A stretch of DNA of 64,000 bases from UBA11574 sp963752565 (GCA_963752565.1 CAVVZC010000005.1:34303-98302), one strand, 5' to 3'. Shown: positions 34,779-44,135, counted from the stretch's first letter. Notes: generated from the letters alone by a model not told the origin. Program-made: numbers and translations.

Positions 34779-35978
34779 TTATAATTCTACAACAAATTTC
34801 TCTGTTTCTTCGTTCCATGTGACGATAATATAGTACGCAAACATGATGACGATTACCAGGGTCAAACTCCATTTATAGGTTAAAAAGTTCGGCAGAAAGA
34901 CTCTGTAACCCATGAATGATTTGATGCCTTCTGAGCTTTTAATCCAAGCTTTGAACAACGACGTCGATAATGCAAAAGAGATAACGGCCAGCATCAGCTT
35001 GATATGACCTTCTCCGGCCCGCCAAACCGAACCACTTCCGCAGCCGCCTGCCACCACCATGCCGAATCCAAAGATAACGCCGCCCACCAGTCCCCCGAAC
35101 CAGAACGCCTGTGCGACATAAACATTATCTCCACGCAGGCCCGACCATTTAAGCGCAGCGAAGCCGAGAACACTGATAATAATGCTGATGGCGATTGCCC
35201 TTGGTACTTCGCTCTCACCGGTCATAAAAGGTTCGCGAAACCCCCTGACAAAACAAAAGCGGGTCCTTTGAATAATAAATCCAAATGCGATGCCGCATAG
35301 CAGCAGTCCGCCGACCCGCGTGTAGGCCTCCTTGTTGTATATCCATGCGCATACGATGGCGGCAAGAAATACGACGGCCCCTAAGTAGGGCTCTATTTTC
35401 AACCAGTCAACCCCTTTTTCTTTTTTTGACACAGCAGGGCTTCCGGCTGACCCTGAAGGAAGATGTTCCAGTTCCCAGTAAAGATAGCGAAGCCCTATAT
35501 AAGCTCCGGCCAGCAATCCGATCATCATGGCAAGACCGCTCGCGGAAAGGGCGCTGACCGCTGTAAAAAAGCCTCCTACATTACACCCGCCGGCCATTGC
35601 CGCACCAATTCCCATTAGCGTTCCCCCCACAACTCCTTTCAAGAGTTCCAGAGGAGGCGCTTTGCGAATGGCGAACTGTTTGGATAAAAGTGCCGATCCA
35701 AACGCACCCCAAAGTAATCCTATGGTAAGAATGGAGTTTGTGGAAATCAGCGGTGAGACCGGTTTGAACTGATAAACTCCGACAAAACTGAAAAACCAGT
35801 CTCCCCAGTTCCTCAGTCCGCCGGCAACCCCCCAGGGTCTTGCCCAGGCAAAGGTGATGACGCTCATAATACCGATGAGTAGGCCGCCAAGCCAAATGGG
35901 CCAGTTTTTATCGAAAATTTTTTGATATCCACTTTTCAGGATTTCGGTTAAAACACTGCTCTGTTTTTCATCGTTCAT
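34779..35978 (-). CDS. YeeE/YedE (TsuA)-family thiosulfate/sulfur transporter
   Basis: 399-residue inner-membrane protein with about ten helices. It has the duplicated glycine/cysteine signature of the family: GIGAAMAGGCNVGGFFTAVS in the first half and GFGMVVAGGCGSGSVWRAGEG in the second, plus RTRFCFVRGFREPF. Characterised YeeE proteins import thiosulfate and pass it along conserved cysteines. GGTTTCATTACC precedes ATG 35978. It is the start of a leftward sulfur-relay unit whose tusA is decayed. Confidence 0.9.
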   Translation of the reverse strand: MNDEKQSSVLTEILKSGYQKIFDKNWPIWLGGLLIGIMSVITFAWARPWGVAGGLRNWGDWFFSFVGVYQFKPVSPLISTNSILTIGLLWGAFGSALLSKQFAIRKAPPLELLKGVVGGTLMGIGAAMAGGCNVGGFFTAVSALSASGLAMMIGLLAGAYIGLRYLYWELEHLPSGSAGSPAVSKKEKGVDWLKIEPYLGAVVFLAAIVCAWIYNKEAYTRVGGLLLCGIAFGFIIQRTRFCFVRGFREPFMTGESEVPRAIAISIIISVLGFAALKWSGLRGDNVYVAQAFWFGGLVGGVIFGFGMVVAGGCGSGSVWRAGEGHIKLMLAVISFALSTSLFKAWIKSSEGIKSFMGYRVFLPNFLTYKWSLTLVIVIMFAYYIIVTWNEETEKFVVEL

Positions 35979-36001
35979 GGTAATGAAACCTCACAAATTT
36001 T

Positions 36002-36430
36002 CTAACAACCCTCATCATCTACAATTTTAAATCCACCCTCTTCTTGTTGGCCCACACCAGGTTCCGGCGACACCGGCGGCGCTGCCGGGGATAAACCACC
36101 CCCAGTTTCCTGTCTGCTGGAGACATCCGGCAAAACCAAATTTGCATTCTTTTCCACCTTTTCAGCCAAACCAAAAATTACCGCCTGATCGTAAAATCGC
36201 CAGGCTTTAAGGGATGTGGGATCAGCTTTAACAGCTTTTCTAAAATACTCCTTGGCATCCAGGTATCTCCCTCTGGCATAGGCTTCATTACCAAATCTTA
36301 TCATCCGGGCACAAAGTTCTTTGTCCGGTGGACAATTTGCCGGCTCTTGGGCCGTTATATAGGTTGAGGCTGCAAAAATTATGGTAAGCAAAAAAACAAC
36401 CGCGATTAAAATAAACCATTTTGAATTCAC
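36002..36430 (-). CDS. Exported/anchored TPR-like small protein
   Basis: 142 residues. An N-terminal helix (WFILIAVVFLLTIIFAASTY) acts as signal or anchor. A TPR-like pair follows (GNEAYARGRYLDAKEYFRKA, ADPTSLKAWRFYDQAV), then a Pro/Gly-rich linker and a short acidic end with a final Cys. GTG 36430 is preferred because AAAGGAG lies eight bases upstream. Just upstream of yeeE on the same strand (24 bp), so likely the first gene of that operon. Function unknown. Confidence 0.7.
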   Translation of the reverse strand: MNSKWFILIAVVFLLTIIFAASTYITAQEPANCPPDKELCARMIRFGNEAYARGRYLDAKEYFRKAVKADPTSLKAWRFYDQAVIFGLAEKVEKNANLVLPDVSSRQETGGGLSPAAPPVSPEPGVGQQEEGGFKIVDDEGC

Positions 36431-36644
36431 TACGTACTCCTTTAAAAATAAGTTAATTTTTATTAAATTCAATCCGCTTGAGGCGGATCAATCCTTTCTG
36501 GGCGGATGAATCTCTTAAACGAAATATCCCGAATATGCAACCGTTTAACGACTACCAAAATACGAAAATGTGGTCAAGCTCGATTCCTATAAAGAAAAGT
36601 GGGAATGAACGACTTATTTCTGTGGTTCTAAATGTCTCTTAGAC

Positions 36645-36980
36645 TTATTGGTGCTGTAAGCCCATTCGATACTCTGACTCCTGTGGGATACAAAGCACCG
36701 GCCGCGTAATGAATCTAAGAACTTTTTCTGCAGTACTTCCGAAGAATATTTGACTCATGTCTCCGGTTTTGATGCAATTTCAAATGATAATCATATCCAC
36801 ATCATTTTCAACAGCTTTTTTATTGATTTCAAGGCATGGAACCCCTTCGCTGACCATCATTTTAATGCGATCGCCTTTCATATTTTCTTGGCTTAAAAAA
36901 TCCCGAAGCTTTGCTTTTGCTTCCAGAAACAACTTTTTTTTTGTGAATGATCATCAGCCCGTTCACACTCCTTCCTCTGT
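36645..36980 (-). pseudogene. Universal stress protein (UspA) remnant
   Basis: The C-terminal half of a UspA protein is readable: LFLEAKAKLRDFLSQENMKG, SEGVPCLEINKKAVENDVDM, III, an in-frame TGA, then TGDMSQIFFGSTAEKVLRFI and TRPVLCIP. The TGA replaces the usual Gly of the IxxG motif. The N-terminal half is missing and the frame is broken near 36950. It fills much of the 930-bp gap before the arrX-like gene. I consider the TGA a nonsense change, since family members have no Cys there. Confidence 0.75.
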
Positions 36981-37281
36981 TTGGGTGATTGTATTTTGAT
37001 TTTTTATTTAAAATCCGGATTAAGGTATGGTTTCATAATAAAGAACAGTTCTTTTAAAAAACGATAACCATGGTAACCGTATTATGCAAATATAATTGAG
37101 GAACAAGTGAACAAGATGGAACTTCACTAGTAAGTCGGATATAAAACCGAAAAGAATCTTTTTTCTGTTAAGTGTTACAATTCCAACAATGGATATCCTG
37201 ATTTCCCGGATATCCCTGCATCAAAAGGCTTTTCTTTTTACCCTGGTGGATTCAGAATGAAAAAGAGAAATTACATATCGG

Positions 37282-37311
37282 TTGACAAAAAATGGAACAA
37301 TGTGGTATACG
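37282..37311 (+). promoter_or_regulatory. Sigma-70 promoter of the arrX-like gene
   Basis: TTGACA at 37282-37287 and TATACG at 37306-37311 with 18 bases between, about 50 bases before the ATG at 37363. A hairpin (GGATATCC...GGATATCC, near 37192-37216) lies further upstream. Confidence 0.6.
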
Positions 37312-37362
37312 CAAAATAATAGTTCTCGATACTTTTAGCGTAGGGAAACATATGGGGTGTTA

Positions 37363-38316
37363 ATGGTCGTATTTAGAAATAGTTGCTTTTTTTTATATTT
37401 ATTAGTTTTCTTCGTATCAGGCTGCAGCAATGATGCTGGGTATACACCCGTTGATTTTTCTAAAACCATTCATGTTGAACAACCCGGGCCGGCACATGGC
37501 AAAAGTCAAACGTTACGAGTGGCCGTATCCGCCATGGTTTCACCAAAGGAAACCTTTTCTAATTACCGGGCGTTACTCGATTATATCGGTAAGAAGCTGA
37601 ATTGTAACATTCAGTTAATTCAGCGAAAAACCTATACCGAGATCAATGACCTGTTCTTGAAGGGTAAGGTCGACCTGGCATTTATTTGTTCGGGGCCGTA
37701 CGCCACCGGAAAGGAAAAATATGGATTTGAAGCCCTGGCAACTCCTATCATTCGCGGCGAACCTTTTTATCATTCTTACCTTATTGTAAACAAGAACAGT
37801 TCAATAAAAACACTTGAAGATTTAAAAGGACGGGTTTTTGCATTTACGGACCCGGAATCGAACACCGGTGCGCTGATTCCGACCTATTGGGTGGCTCTGA
37901 AGGGCGAAACGCCGAAATCCTTTTTTAAAAGCATCAACTACACTTACAGTCACGACAATTCAATTCTGGCAGTCGCAAAATTGCTGGTGGACGGAGCGGC
38001 TGTTGACGGCATGATCTGGGAATATTATAATTCTCGTAATCCCGTGAATACATCTCAAACCCGGGTGATTAAAAAATCGATTCCTTTTGGTAGTCCGCCG
38101 TTTGTCGCCTCCAAGTATCTGCCTTCCGATGTCAAAGAAAACGCCCGAAACGTTCTTCTTAAACTACATCAGGATCCGGCAGGCAGACAAATTCTCAAAG
38201 AATTGCTGATCGAGCGTTTTGACATGCCAAAAGAAGTCTGGTATCAGACGGTTCGCGAAATCAAAAGCCGACTTGTTGCGGCGAATAAGGGATCACATGT
38301 GGCCCCAAGATTTTAG
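37363..38316 (+). CDS. PhnD-like substrate-binding lipoprotein, AioX/ArxX/ArrX-type arsenic sensor candidate
   Basis: 317 residues. The signal peptide ends in the lipobox FVSGC (Cys21), so it is lipid-anchored facing the periplasm. The PhnD-type periplasmic binding fold follows: LRVAVSAMVSPKETFSNYRA, VDLAFICSGPYATG, GRVFAFTDPESNTG. AioX-type proteins, which bind arsenite and signal to a sensor kinase, belong to this family; Cys109 in the ICSGPY pocket loop could be an oxyanion or thiol ligand. The gene overlaps the next one by 20 bases, so the two are translated together. No ABC permease or ATPase follows, which fits a sensory and not a transport role. Arsenate sensing is inferred from the neighbouring arr genes. 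Confidence 0.8.
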   Translation: MVVFRNSCFFLYLLVFFVSGCSNDAGYTPVDFSKTIHVEQPGPAHGKSQTLRVAVSAMVSPKETFSNYRALLDYIGKKLNCNIQLIQRKTYTEINDLFLKGKVDLAFICSGPYATGKEKYGFEALATPIIRGEPFYHSYLIVNKNSSIKTLEDLKGRVFAFTDPESNTGALIPTYWVALKGETPKSFFKSINYTYSHDNSILAVAKLLVDGAAVDGMIWEYYNSRNPVNTSQTRVIKKSIPFGSPPFVASKYLPSDVKENARNVLLKLHQDPAGRQILKELLIERFDMPKEVWYQTVREIKSRLVAANKGSHVAPRF

Positions 38317-40507
38317 AAAAAGACTGCTTCTCGTGGTTGCGGTCATCGTCATCACCAGCGGCCTGGTTATTTCTCAGATCGTCACTCACCGTTACAGTGC
38401 CACGCTTTCCCAGTTTGCCGCCGTTCAGGCCGAAAATATTGCGCACGACCTGGCGCTGAATGCCACCAATAAAATTCTCATCAATGATTTGGTCGGCCTC
38501 CAAAATTTGCTTGATGACCGGATGCGCAGCAATCTCAATATTTCCTATCTTTTTATTGTCAAAAACAGCCGGATTCTCACCCATACATTCCCCAAAGGGG
38601 TTCCTGCTGATCTCATAAATGCGAACAAACCTGCCGACAATCACCATGATAATTTGAAAAAAATTATTTCAAAACAGGGGGATCGCTATATCGATATCGC
38701 CTGGCCGATTTTTGAAGGCAAAGCCGGTATTTTTCGGCTGGGACTTGATATAAAGCCCTTTCGAAAACAGATAGCGCAACTCTGGTTGCAAATGAGTATC
38801 ATCACGCTGGTGGTTTTGGTGCTGGCTTTGATTATCATCCACTTTTTGATCAAACGGTTGACCAATCCCTTGACCGTTCTCAGCGAACAGGTGGAAAAAA
38901 TCGATGAAGAACACCTGGATGTCGTCATTGATATTAAAGGCCGGGATGAAATCGGAAGACTGGGAGCATCCTTTCAAAAGATGCTGGAGCGTATCAAAGG
39001 GTATATGGTTCGCCTAACGGAATATGCCGACCGTCTTGAAGAAAAAAACCGGCAACTGGATAATGCCCATCGACAAACCAAAACATCATTTGAAATCGCC
39101 AGGGAAATTGGTGCTCTTTTGGATTTAAAGGCGGTATGTGAATTCTTGATCAACAAGCTTCGGAACATTGTCAAGTGCCAAAGAATGGTTTTGATCATTT
39201 TCAGCAGTAAAAAGTCGGTTCTTTATAGCTACTCAGAGAAGGTTGTTAAACCCCTGGAAGGAACCTTAGTTGACGCTACCGCAACATTATTAGCTGATGT
39301 GAAACAAATGAAATTTCTTGATAAATCACAACTTCCCTATATGTTCAATGAGTTGAAGCCTGCTGAAAAAATCATTGTGTTTCCTGTTCATATTGAGAAC
39401 CATCTGTTGGGCGGTATGTATATCGGGTGCCCCGGAGACTGCGAATGTGTTACTAAAGAACTCGATATCATTGAGCTGATTTTAAATCAAACTGCCGGTG
39501 CGTTTCTTAGAGCGGTCTTGTATGAAGATGAGATCGGTGATTTGAAAAAAAGAATTGAACCGACGTCCGGTTTTGCCGGAATCATCGGAAAAGATCCTCA
39601 GATGCAGATCCTTTTTAAACTCATTGAAGATGTGGCCCCATCGGATGCAACGGTATTGATACAGGGCGAAAGCGGCACCGGCAAAGAAATAGTGGCAAAT
39701 GCCATTCATCAGAAAAGCCCTCGTAAAGACAAGCCGTTTATTGTCATTAACTGCTCAGCTTATCCGGCCGCCCTTTTGGAAAGCGAGCTTTTCGGCCATG
39801 AGAAAGGCGCCTTTACAGGCGCATTGGCCAGAAAGCCCGGCCGGTTTGAACAGGCAAACGGCGGTACCGTCTTTTTGGATGAAATCGGGGAAATATCCCC
39901 TTCGGCCCAGATTAAACTTCTTCGAGTGCTGCAAAGCAAAAAATTGGAACGTTTGGGCGGTCATGAAACATTAAAGGTGGATGTTCGAATTTTGGCTGCA
40001 ACCAACAAGAACCTATTAAAGGAGGTCAAAAATGGAGAATTTCGTGAAGACCTTTTTTATCGTTTAAACGTTATCCCCATTAATTTGAAACAGTTAAAAA
40101 ATCGTCGAAATGACATACCGCTGCTTTCCCGGCATTTTCTGGACCGGTTTTCCGACATGCAAAACAAAAAAATAACCGGTTTTACATCTGAAGTCATGCG
40201 AAGACTTCTCGATTATTCATGGCCGGGCAATGTTCGAGAGTTGGAAAACACCATTGAGCATGCCGTCGTACTGGCCAAAGGTGAACAGATCCAGGTTTCA
40301 GATTTGCCATCCGCCTTCTTAAAAACAAAAATACCAGTTTCGGACAATGCGGTTAGTCTTAAGGAAACCGAAAAGCAGCATCTTATTGAAGTGCTTGATA
40401 AATGCCAATGGAATAAAAAGAAAGCCGCTGAAATTTTAGGCATTGGCCGGAGCACTCTATACGTCAAACTTAAAAAATATCAATTAAAATCTCCTACTTA
40501 TCATTAA
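38297..40507 (+). CDS. Membrane-bound one-component sigma-54 activator (sensor-HAMP-GAF-AAA+-Fis)
   Basis: 736 residues. Two membrane helices (about 11-32 and 165-188) bracket a periplasmic domain of about 130 residues. A HAMP linker with coiled coil follows, then a GAF-like domain (about 260-430), the sigma-54 AAA+ module with Walker A GESGTGKE near 456, the sigma-54 contact loop GAFTGA near 504 and GGTVFLDEIGE, then a Fis-type HTH at the C-terminus (KKKAAEILGIGRSTLYVKL). It has no receiver or kinase domain: it looks like a sensor kinase and an NtrC-type regulator condensed into one protein. ATG 38297 after AAGGGA starts directly before the first helix. With the overlapping binding lipoprotein it probably reports periplasmic oxyanions to the promoter at 41006. 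Confidence 0.88.
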   Translation: MWPQDFRKRLLLVVAVIVITSGLVISQIVTHRYSATLSQFAAVQAENIAHDLALNATNKILINDLVGLQNLLDDRMRSNLNISYLFIVKNSRILTHTFPKGVPADLINANKPADNHHDNLKKIISKQGDRYIDIAWPIFEGKAGIFRLGLDIKPFRKQIAQLWLQMSIITLVVLVLALIIIHFLIKRLTNPLTVLSEQVEKIDEEHLDVVIDIKGRDEIGRLGASFQKMLERIKGYMVRLTEYADRLEEKNRQLDNAHRQTKTSFEIAREIGALLDLKAVCEFLINKLRNIVKCQRMVLIIFSSKKSVLYSYSEKVVKPLEGTLVDATATLLADVKQMKFLDKSQLPYMFNELKPAEKIIVFPVHIENHLLGGMYIGCPGDCECVTKELDIIELILNQTAGAFLRAVLYEDEIGDLKKRIEPTSGFAGIIGKDPQMQILFKLIEDVAPSDATVLIQGESGTGKEIVANAIHQKSPRKDKPFIVINCSAYPAALLESELFGHEKGAFTGALARKPGRFEQANGGTVFLDEIGEISPSAQIKLLRVLQSKKLERLGGHETLKVDVRILAATNKNLLKEVKNGEFREDLFYRLNVIPINLKQLKNRRNDIPLLSRHFLDRFSDMQNKKITGFTSEVMRRLLDYSWPGNVRELENTIEHAVVLAKGEQIQVSDLPSAFLKTKIPVSDNAVSLKETEKQHLIEVLDKCQWNKKKAAEILGIGRSTLYVKLKKYQLKSPTYH

Positions 40508-40683
40508 ATAGTGCCCATCCATAAATAGCTATTTTGCCCAATATCTTCGTTATGCTCAAAAATTAATCCTCGGAATCATCAAGCTATATGCCTGCCTGTC
40601 CCGATAGATTTTCAAACGGGATGGTTAATTTTCTCGCATGCCTTGCTCTTGAACAAAATATCTCATTTTTGCATGGACACTAA
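40508..40683 (+). repeat. Palindromic 3'-end element, copy A3 with hairpin insert
   Basis: Starts three bases after the activator stop codon with ATAGTGCCCATCCATAAATA and ends TTTTTGCATGGACACTAA. CTTCGTTATGCTC, CCTCGGAAT, ATATGCCTGC and GCATGCCTTG match the other A copies. An extra hairpin (GTCCCGATAG...AAACGGGAT) is inserted in the 3' half. About 320 bp of featureless AT-rich DNA follows, up to the sigma-54 promoter. Confidence 0.8.
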
Positions 40684-41005
40684 CTCATCTGAGCGTTCCA
40701 AATTTACCCTTAGAAGATGTTCAGCTTCACAATAATGTGTCTACAATCTGGACCCATATAACGCTTTAAAATTCAAGACAATATCTGACTTTCTAAAATG
40801 TTATGTCCAGAAATCTTACACACCATACACGTCGATTTTTTGTCCTTTTTGAATCCATTGCCTCATTTATTCAGCCCGTTGATACAATCTTTGGTTTTAT
40901 AAACAATAATTTATCATTTTATTTCAAGCAGATAACATATCTAAGCGTTAACACCCCACCCACCATTAAGCCATTTTAGACCCATTTTTTATCTTTGAAT
41001 GTTTA

Positions 41006-41020
41006 TGGCACAGCTCTTGC
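41006..41020 (+). promoter_or_regulatory. Sigma-54 (-24/-12) promoter of the arr operon
   Basis: TGGCAC-N5-TTGC, an exact match to the sigma-54 consensus core. Transcription should start near 41031, ahead of the receiver-like gene and arrABCD. The activator encoded immediately upstream carries the GAFTGA loop needed to fire such a promoter. Confidence 0.85.
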
Positions 41021-41082
41021 TCTGTATTTAGTTGAAGGTGATTCCGGTCCTGCCAAACAACCCTCTTGAAAGAAGATCAGGG

Positions 41083-41460
41083 ATGAAAAAGAAAATTCTC
41101 GTCCTGAATGCAAATGCTCAAGAATGCCTCAACCTGTGTGCATTCCTGAACCAGCATCACTTTTTGACCGTCCCTGCCGATTCCATCCAGGAACTTAAAA
41201 ATATTCTGAGAGAGAGAGATTTTATCGCCGTCATCTTGGATCTGGATACAATACCCGTCAGCAACCGTAATCTTAAAGAACTTTCAATTAAATATCCGAA
41301 TGTTACTTTTCTTTGTATATCGGCGAAACGGTTTCACCCCGAACTTCAGGATGCAATCCAACATTACATTTATGCATGTTTGAATAAACCTGTCGATCCG
41401 GATGAGCTTTTATTCTGGATCAAAAGTATTTACGAAGGGGAAAATATTCCGGACAGCTAA
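41083..41460 (+). CDS. Degenerate response-regulator receiver protein
   Basis: 125 residues in a single receiver-like domain: KKKILVLNANAQECLNLCAF, VILDLDTIPV (candidate phosphorylation Asp), FLCISAK (switch strand) and CLNKPVDPDELL (conserved Lys). The acidic pair after the first strand, which binds magnesium, is replaced by Asn-Ala-Asn, so phosphorylation is doubtful. It is the first gene after the sigma-54 promoter and 81 bp before arrA. It may fine-tune the activator or act as a protein-protein adaptor. The ATG at 41083 is preferred; TTG 41032 would make the message leaderless. Confidence 0.75.
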   Translation: MKKKILVLNANAQECLNLCAFLNQHHFLTVPADSIQELKNILRERDFIAVILDLDTIPVSNRNLKELSIKYPNVTFLCISAKRFHPELQDAIQHYIYACLNKPVDPDELLFWIKSIYEGENIPDS

Positions 41461-41541
41461 TACCACATAGCTTTATGGCATAATTTTTAAAACAAAATAT
41501 ACCAGTATTCATTTTAATAATAGAAACCAAATGGAGGAAAT

Positions 41542-44124
41542 ATGAAAAACGAAAAAAACAAAATCCAACCTTTTGTGAATGGTTTTCTTGGCGATTTTGT
41601 AATGACAAGAAGATCCTTCATGAAGAAGGCCACAGCGGCGACCAGCACCGCCGTTGTGCTCGGAGGCCTGAAGCCCTCCCTCAAAGCCCTGGCGGCTGCC
41701 GGCGATATCTCGGCTGGTGAAATGGGTGAATGGATAGCCTCGACATGCCAGGGATGCACTTCCTGGTGCTCCAAGCAAGTCTATGTCATCGACGGCCGGG
41801 CCGTGAAGGTCAGGGGAAATCCAAACTCAAAAGTCAACAATGGCGAAGGGTGTCCCCGGTCCCATCTCGGCCTGCAGCAAGTGTATGACCCGGATCGCAT
41901 TATAACCCCTATGAGACGAACAAACCCGAAGAAAGGACGAAACGAGGATCCGAAGTTTGTTCCTATCTCCTGGGACGATGCGCTCAACACCATTGCCGAC
42001 AGGATCATGGATCTCAGAAAGAACAACGAAACCCACAAATACATGCTGATGCGTGGTCGCTACTCGTATATGCGAGATGTGCTGTATGACCGAATGACGA
42101 AAATAATCGGTTCTCCTAACAATATTTCCCACAGCGCCATCTGTGCTGAAGCCGAAAAATTTGGTCCCTATTACACTGAAGGATACTGGGGTTACCGACA
42201 ATACGATGTCACCAATTCACGGTATGTCCTTATTTGGGGTGCAGACCCGGTGGCCGCCAATCGACAGGTGTCCTATTACTCAAGTGTTTGGGGAGATGTA
42301 ATCGGCAGGGCGACAATCGCCGTTGTAGAACCGAGACTGTCGGCCACAGCGACTAAAGCTGACGAATGGCTGCCGGTTAAGCCTGGACAAGATGGTGCCC
42401 TGGCTGCAGCCATCGCCCATGTCATTTTAACCGAGGGACTCTGGTATCGTGAATTTGTGGGAGACTTCATCGACGGAAAGAATCGCTTTGTGGCTGGTCA
42501 GGAAGTTAACGAAGAGGACTTTGAGGAAAAGTTCACCTATGGTTTGATTAAATGGTGGAATATAGAATTGAAAGACAAAACCGTCGCTTGGGCGGCCGAA
42601 CGCACCGGCCTTTCGGCGGATCAGATTCAACGCGTCGCTGTCGAGTATGGCAAGGCGGCGCCCCATTGCATCTCCTGGGTTGGCGGAGGGCCGGTAATGC
42701 AGGTTCGCGGCGGCTATACCAGTATGATTTGCCATGCCTTAAACGGGCTGACCGGAGGTGTCGACAATGTCGGCGGAACCCTTCAATCCAACAAAGAATA
42801 CACAAAAAAGTTTCCAAAACCTGATGATTTCATGGATGACATCGCCAAAAAGGGCAAAAAGCATGAAAAAATCGATCAGCGCGGACGCCTTGAGTTTCCT
42901 GCCATTAAAAGCGGCAAACCCGGATCAGGGGTGGTAACCAATAACGCCGCTGATGGAATATTGAATAGCGATCCGATGGAGATCAAAGTGGCCATCGGCT
43001 ACATGAACAACTTTGCCTTTTCATGCGGACAACCTGAACGCTGGGAGCGGGCGTTATCAAAAATTCCATTCCTCGTTCACATCACTACCAATGCTTCCGA
43101 ATTTTCATGGTTTTCCGACATATTGCTGCCTGACACCCACCACATGTTTGAAAAATGGGGCTATGTAAAATCCATCGGCAACGGTTACCGGCATGTGACC
43201 CTCATGCAGCCATTGGTCAAGCCGGTCTGGGATTACAAGATCGACGAAACCGAAATCCCCTGGCTGATCGCCGAAAAGCTGGCGGAACGCGGATTTGACA
43301 ACCTGCTGCGTCATTACAAGGAGTATAAGGATCCGGAAACCGGCAAAGCCCCAACCAATGAGAAAGAATTTGCCCTGTACGCCCTCAAATATGCCACTCA
43401 GAATCTCTGGGATCCGTCCAAGCACAAAGGCGGCGACAAGATCAACGGGTGGAATGAATTTCTCAAAATTGGTGTATGGAACTCCGATCCTTACCCATAC
43501 CGCAAGAAATGGGGAAGTATGAAGACCAAAACCAAAAAATTCGAATTTTACAGTGAAACGCTTAAGTCCGCTCTAGAAAAGCACGCTGAAAAGCACGACA
43601 CGACAGTCGATCACGTACTGGAGGTGTGCCAGTACCAGGCCCGGAGTGAAAGGGCTTTTGTGCCGCATTACGAAGAACCCTTCATTGCTGGAGATGAAAA
43701 GGAATTTCCATTTATCTTTGTCGATCACAAATCCCGCTTGAATCGCGAGGGCCGAACACCCAACTGTACCTGGTACTATGAATTCAAGGACCTCGACCCC
43801 GGCGATGAAATCTGGGAAGACGTGGCCAAGATCAATCCGCTTGACGCCCAGAAATTTGGGATCAAAAGTGGTGATGAGATCAAGATCACATCAGAAACCG
43901 GCAGTCTGACCTGTAAGGCCAAACTGTGGGAGGGTGTACGGCCTGGTACAGTGGCAAAATGCTACGGCCAGGGACACTGGGCTTACGGTACTGTGGCGTC
44001 CAAGGAATTCGGCAAAATCCCCAGGGGCGGTAGCAACAATGATGTCATCCCGGCGGTTTACGATCGTTTAAGCGGCAGCACGGTCCGGCACGCCGGCACG
44101 CGCGTTAAAATCGAAAAAATTTAG
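41542..44124 (+). CDS. arrA: Respiratory arsenate reductase, catalytic molybdopterin subunit
   Basis: 860-residue DMSO-reductase-family enzyme using arsenate as terminal electron acceptor in the periplasm. A Tat signal with TRRSFMKK lies at residues 22-29. The 4Fe-4S ligands are C69, C72, C76 and C104. Mo-coordinating Cys201 is in SHSAICAEAEK. Recalled ArrA active-site residues from Shewanella ANA-3 line up at the same spacing: the RGRY pair (173-174), Ser198, Cys201, Lys206, Tyr218. The stretches PYYTEGYWGY and KWWNIELKDKT match the regions used for arrA marker primers. GGAGG precedes the ATG. The main alternative is the related arsenite oxidase ArxA, or a polysulfide/thiosulfate reductase; residues and arsenic neighbours favour ArrA. 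Confidence 0.85.
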   Translation: MKNEKNKIQPFVNGFLGDFVMTRRSFMKKATAATSTAVVLGGLKPSLKALAAAGDISAGEMGEWIASTCQGCTSWCSKQVYVIDGRAVKVRGNPNSKVNNGEGCPRSHLGLQQVYDPDRIITPMRRTNPKKGRNEDPKFVPISWDDALNTIADRIMDLRKNNETHKYMLMRGRYSYMRDVLYDRMTKIIGSPNNISHSAICAEAEKFGPYYTEGYWGYRQYDVTNSRYVLIWGADPVAANRQVSYYSSVWGDVIGRATIAVVEPRLSATATKADEWLPVKPGQDGALAAAIAHVILTEGLWYREFVGDFIDGKNRFVAGQEVNEEDFEEKFTYGLIKWWNIELKDKTVAWAAERTGLSADQIQRVAVEYGKAAPHCISWVGGGPVMQVRGGYTSMICHALNGLTGGVDNVGGTLQSNKEYTKKFPKPDDFMDDIAKKGKKHEKIDQRGRLEFPAIKSGKPGSGVVTNNAADGILNSDPMEIKVAIGYMNNFAFSCGQPERWERALSKIPFLVHITTNASEFSWFSDILLPDTHHMFEKWGYVKSIGNGYRHVTLMQPLVKPVWDYKIDETEIPWLIAEKLAERGFDNLLRHYKEYKDPETGKAPTNEKEFALYALKYATQNLWDPSKHKGGDKINGWNEFLKIGVWNSDPYPYRKKWGSMKTKTKKFEFYSETLKSALEKHAEKHDTTVDHVLEVCQYQARSERAFVPHYEEPFIAGDEKEFPFIFVDHKSRLNREGRTPNCTWYYEFKDLDPGDEIWEDVAKINPLDAQKFGIKSGDEIKITSETGSLTCKAKLWEGVRPGTVAKCYGQGHWAYGTVASKEFGKIPRGGSNNDVIPAVYDRLSGSTVRHAGTRVKIEKI

Positions 44125-44135
44125 GAGGTGAACTC

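Noticed and set aside
36645..36980. Selenocysteine reading of the TGA in the UspA remnant
   Set aside because: The TGA stands at a Gly position of the family, there is no SECIS-like hairpin in view, and the gene is truncated and frameshifted elsewhere.
41032..41082. TTG start of the receiver-like gene at the predicted transcription start
   Set aside because: It would leave no leader; the ATG at 41083 begins exactly at the receiver fold.
41542..44124. Thiosulfate/polysulfide reductase (PhsA/PsrA) for the molybdoenzyme
   Set aside because: Overall family is shared, but active-site residue spacing and marker regions fit ArrA, and arsenic genes surround it. Kept as the main alternative in the gene entry.
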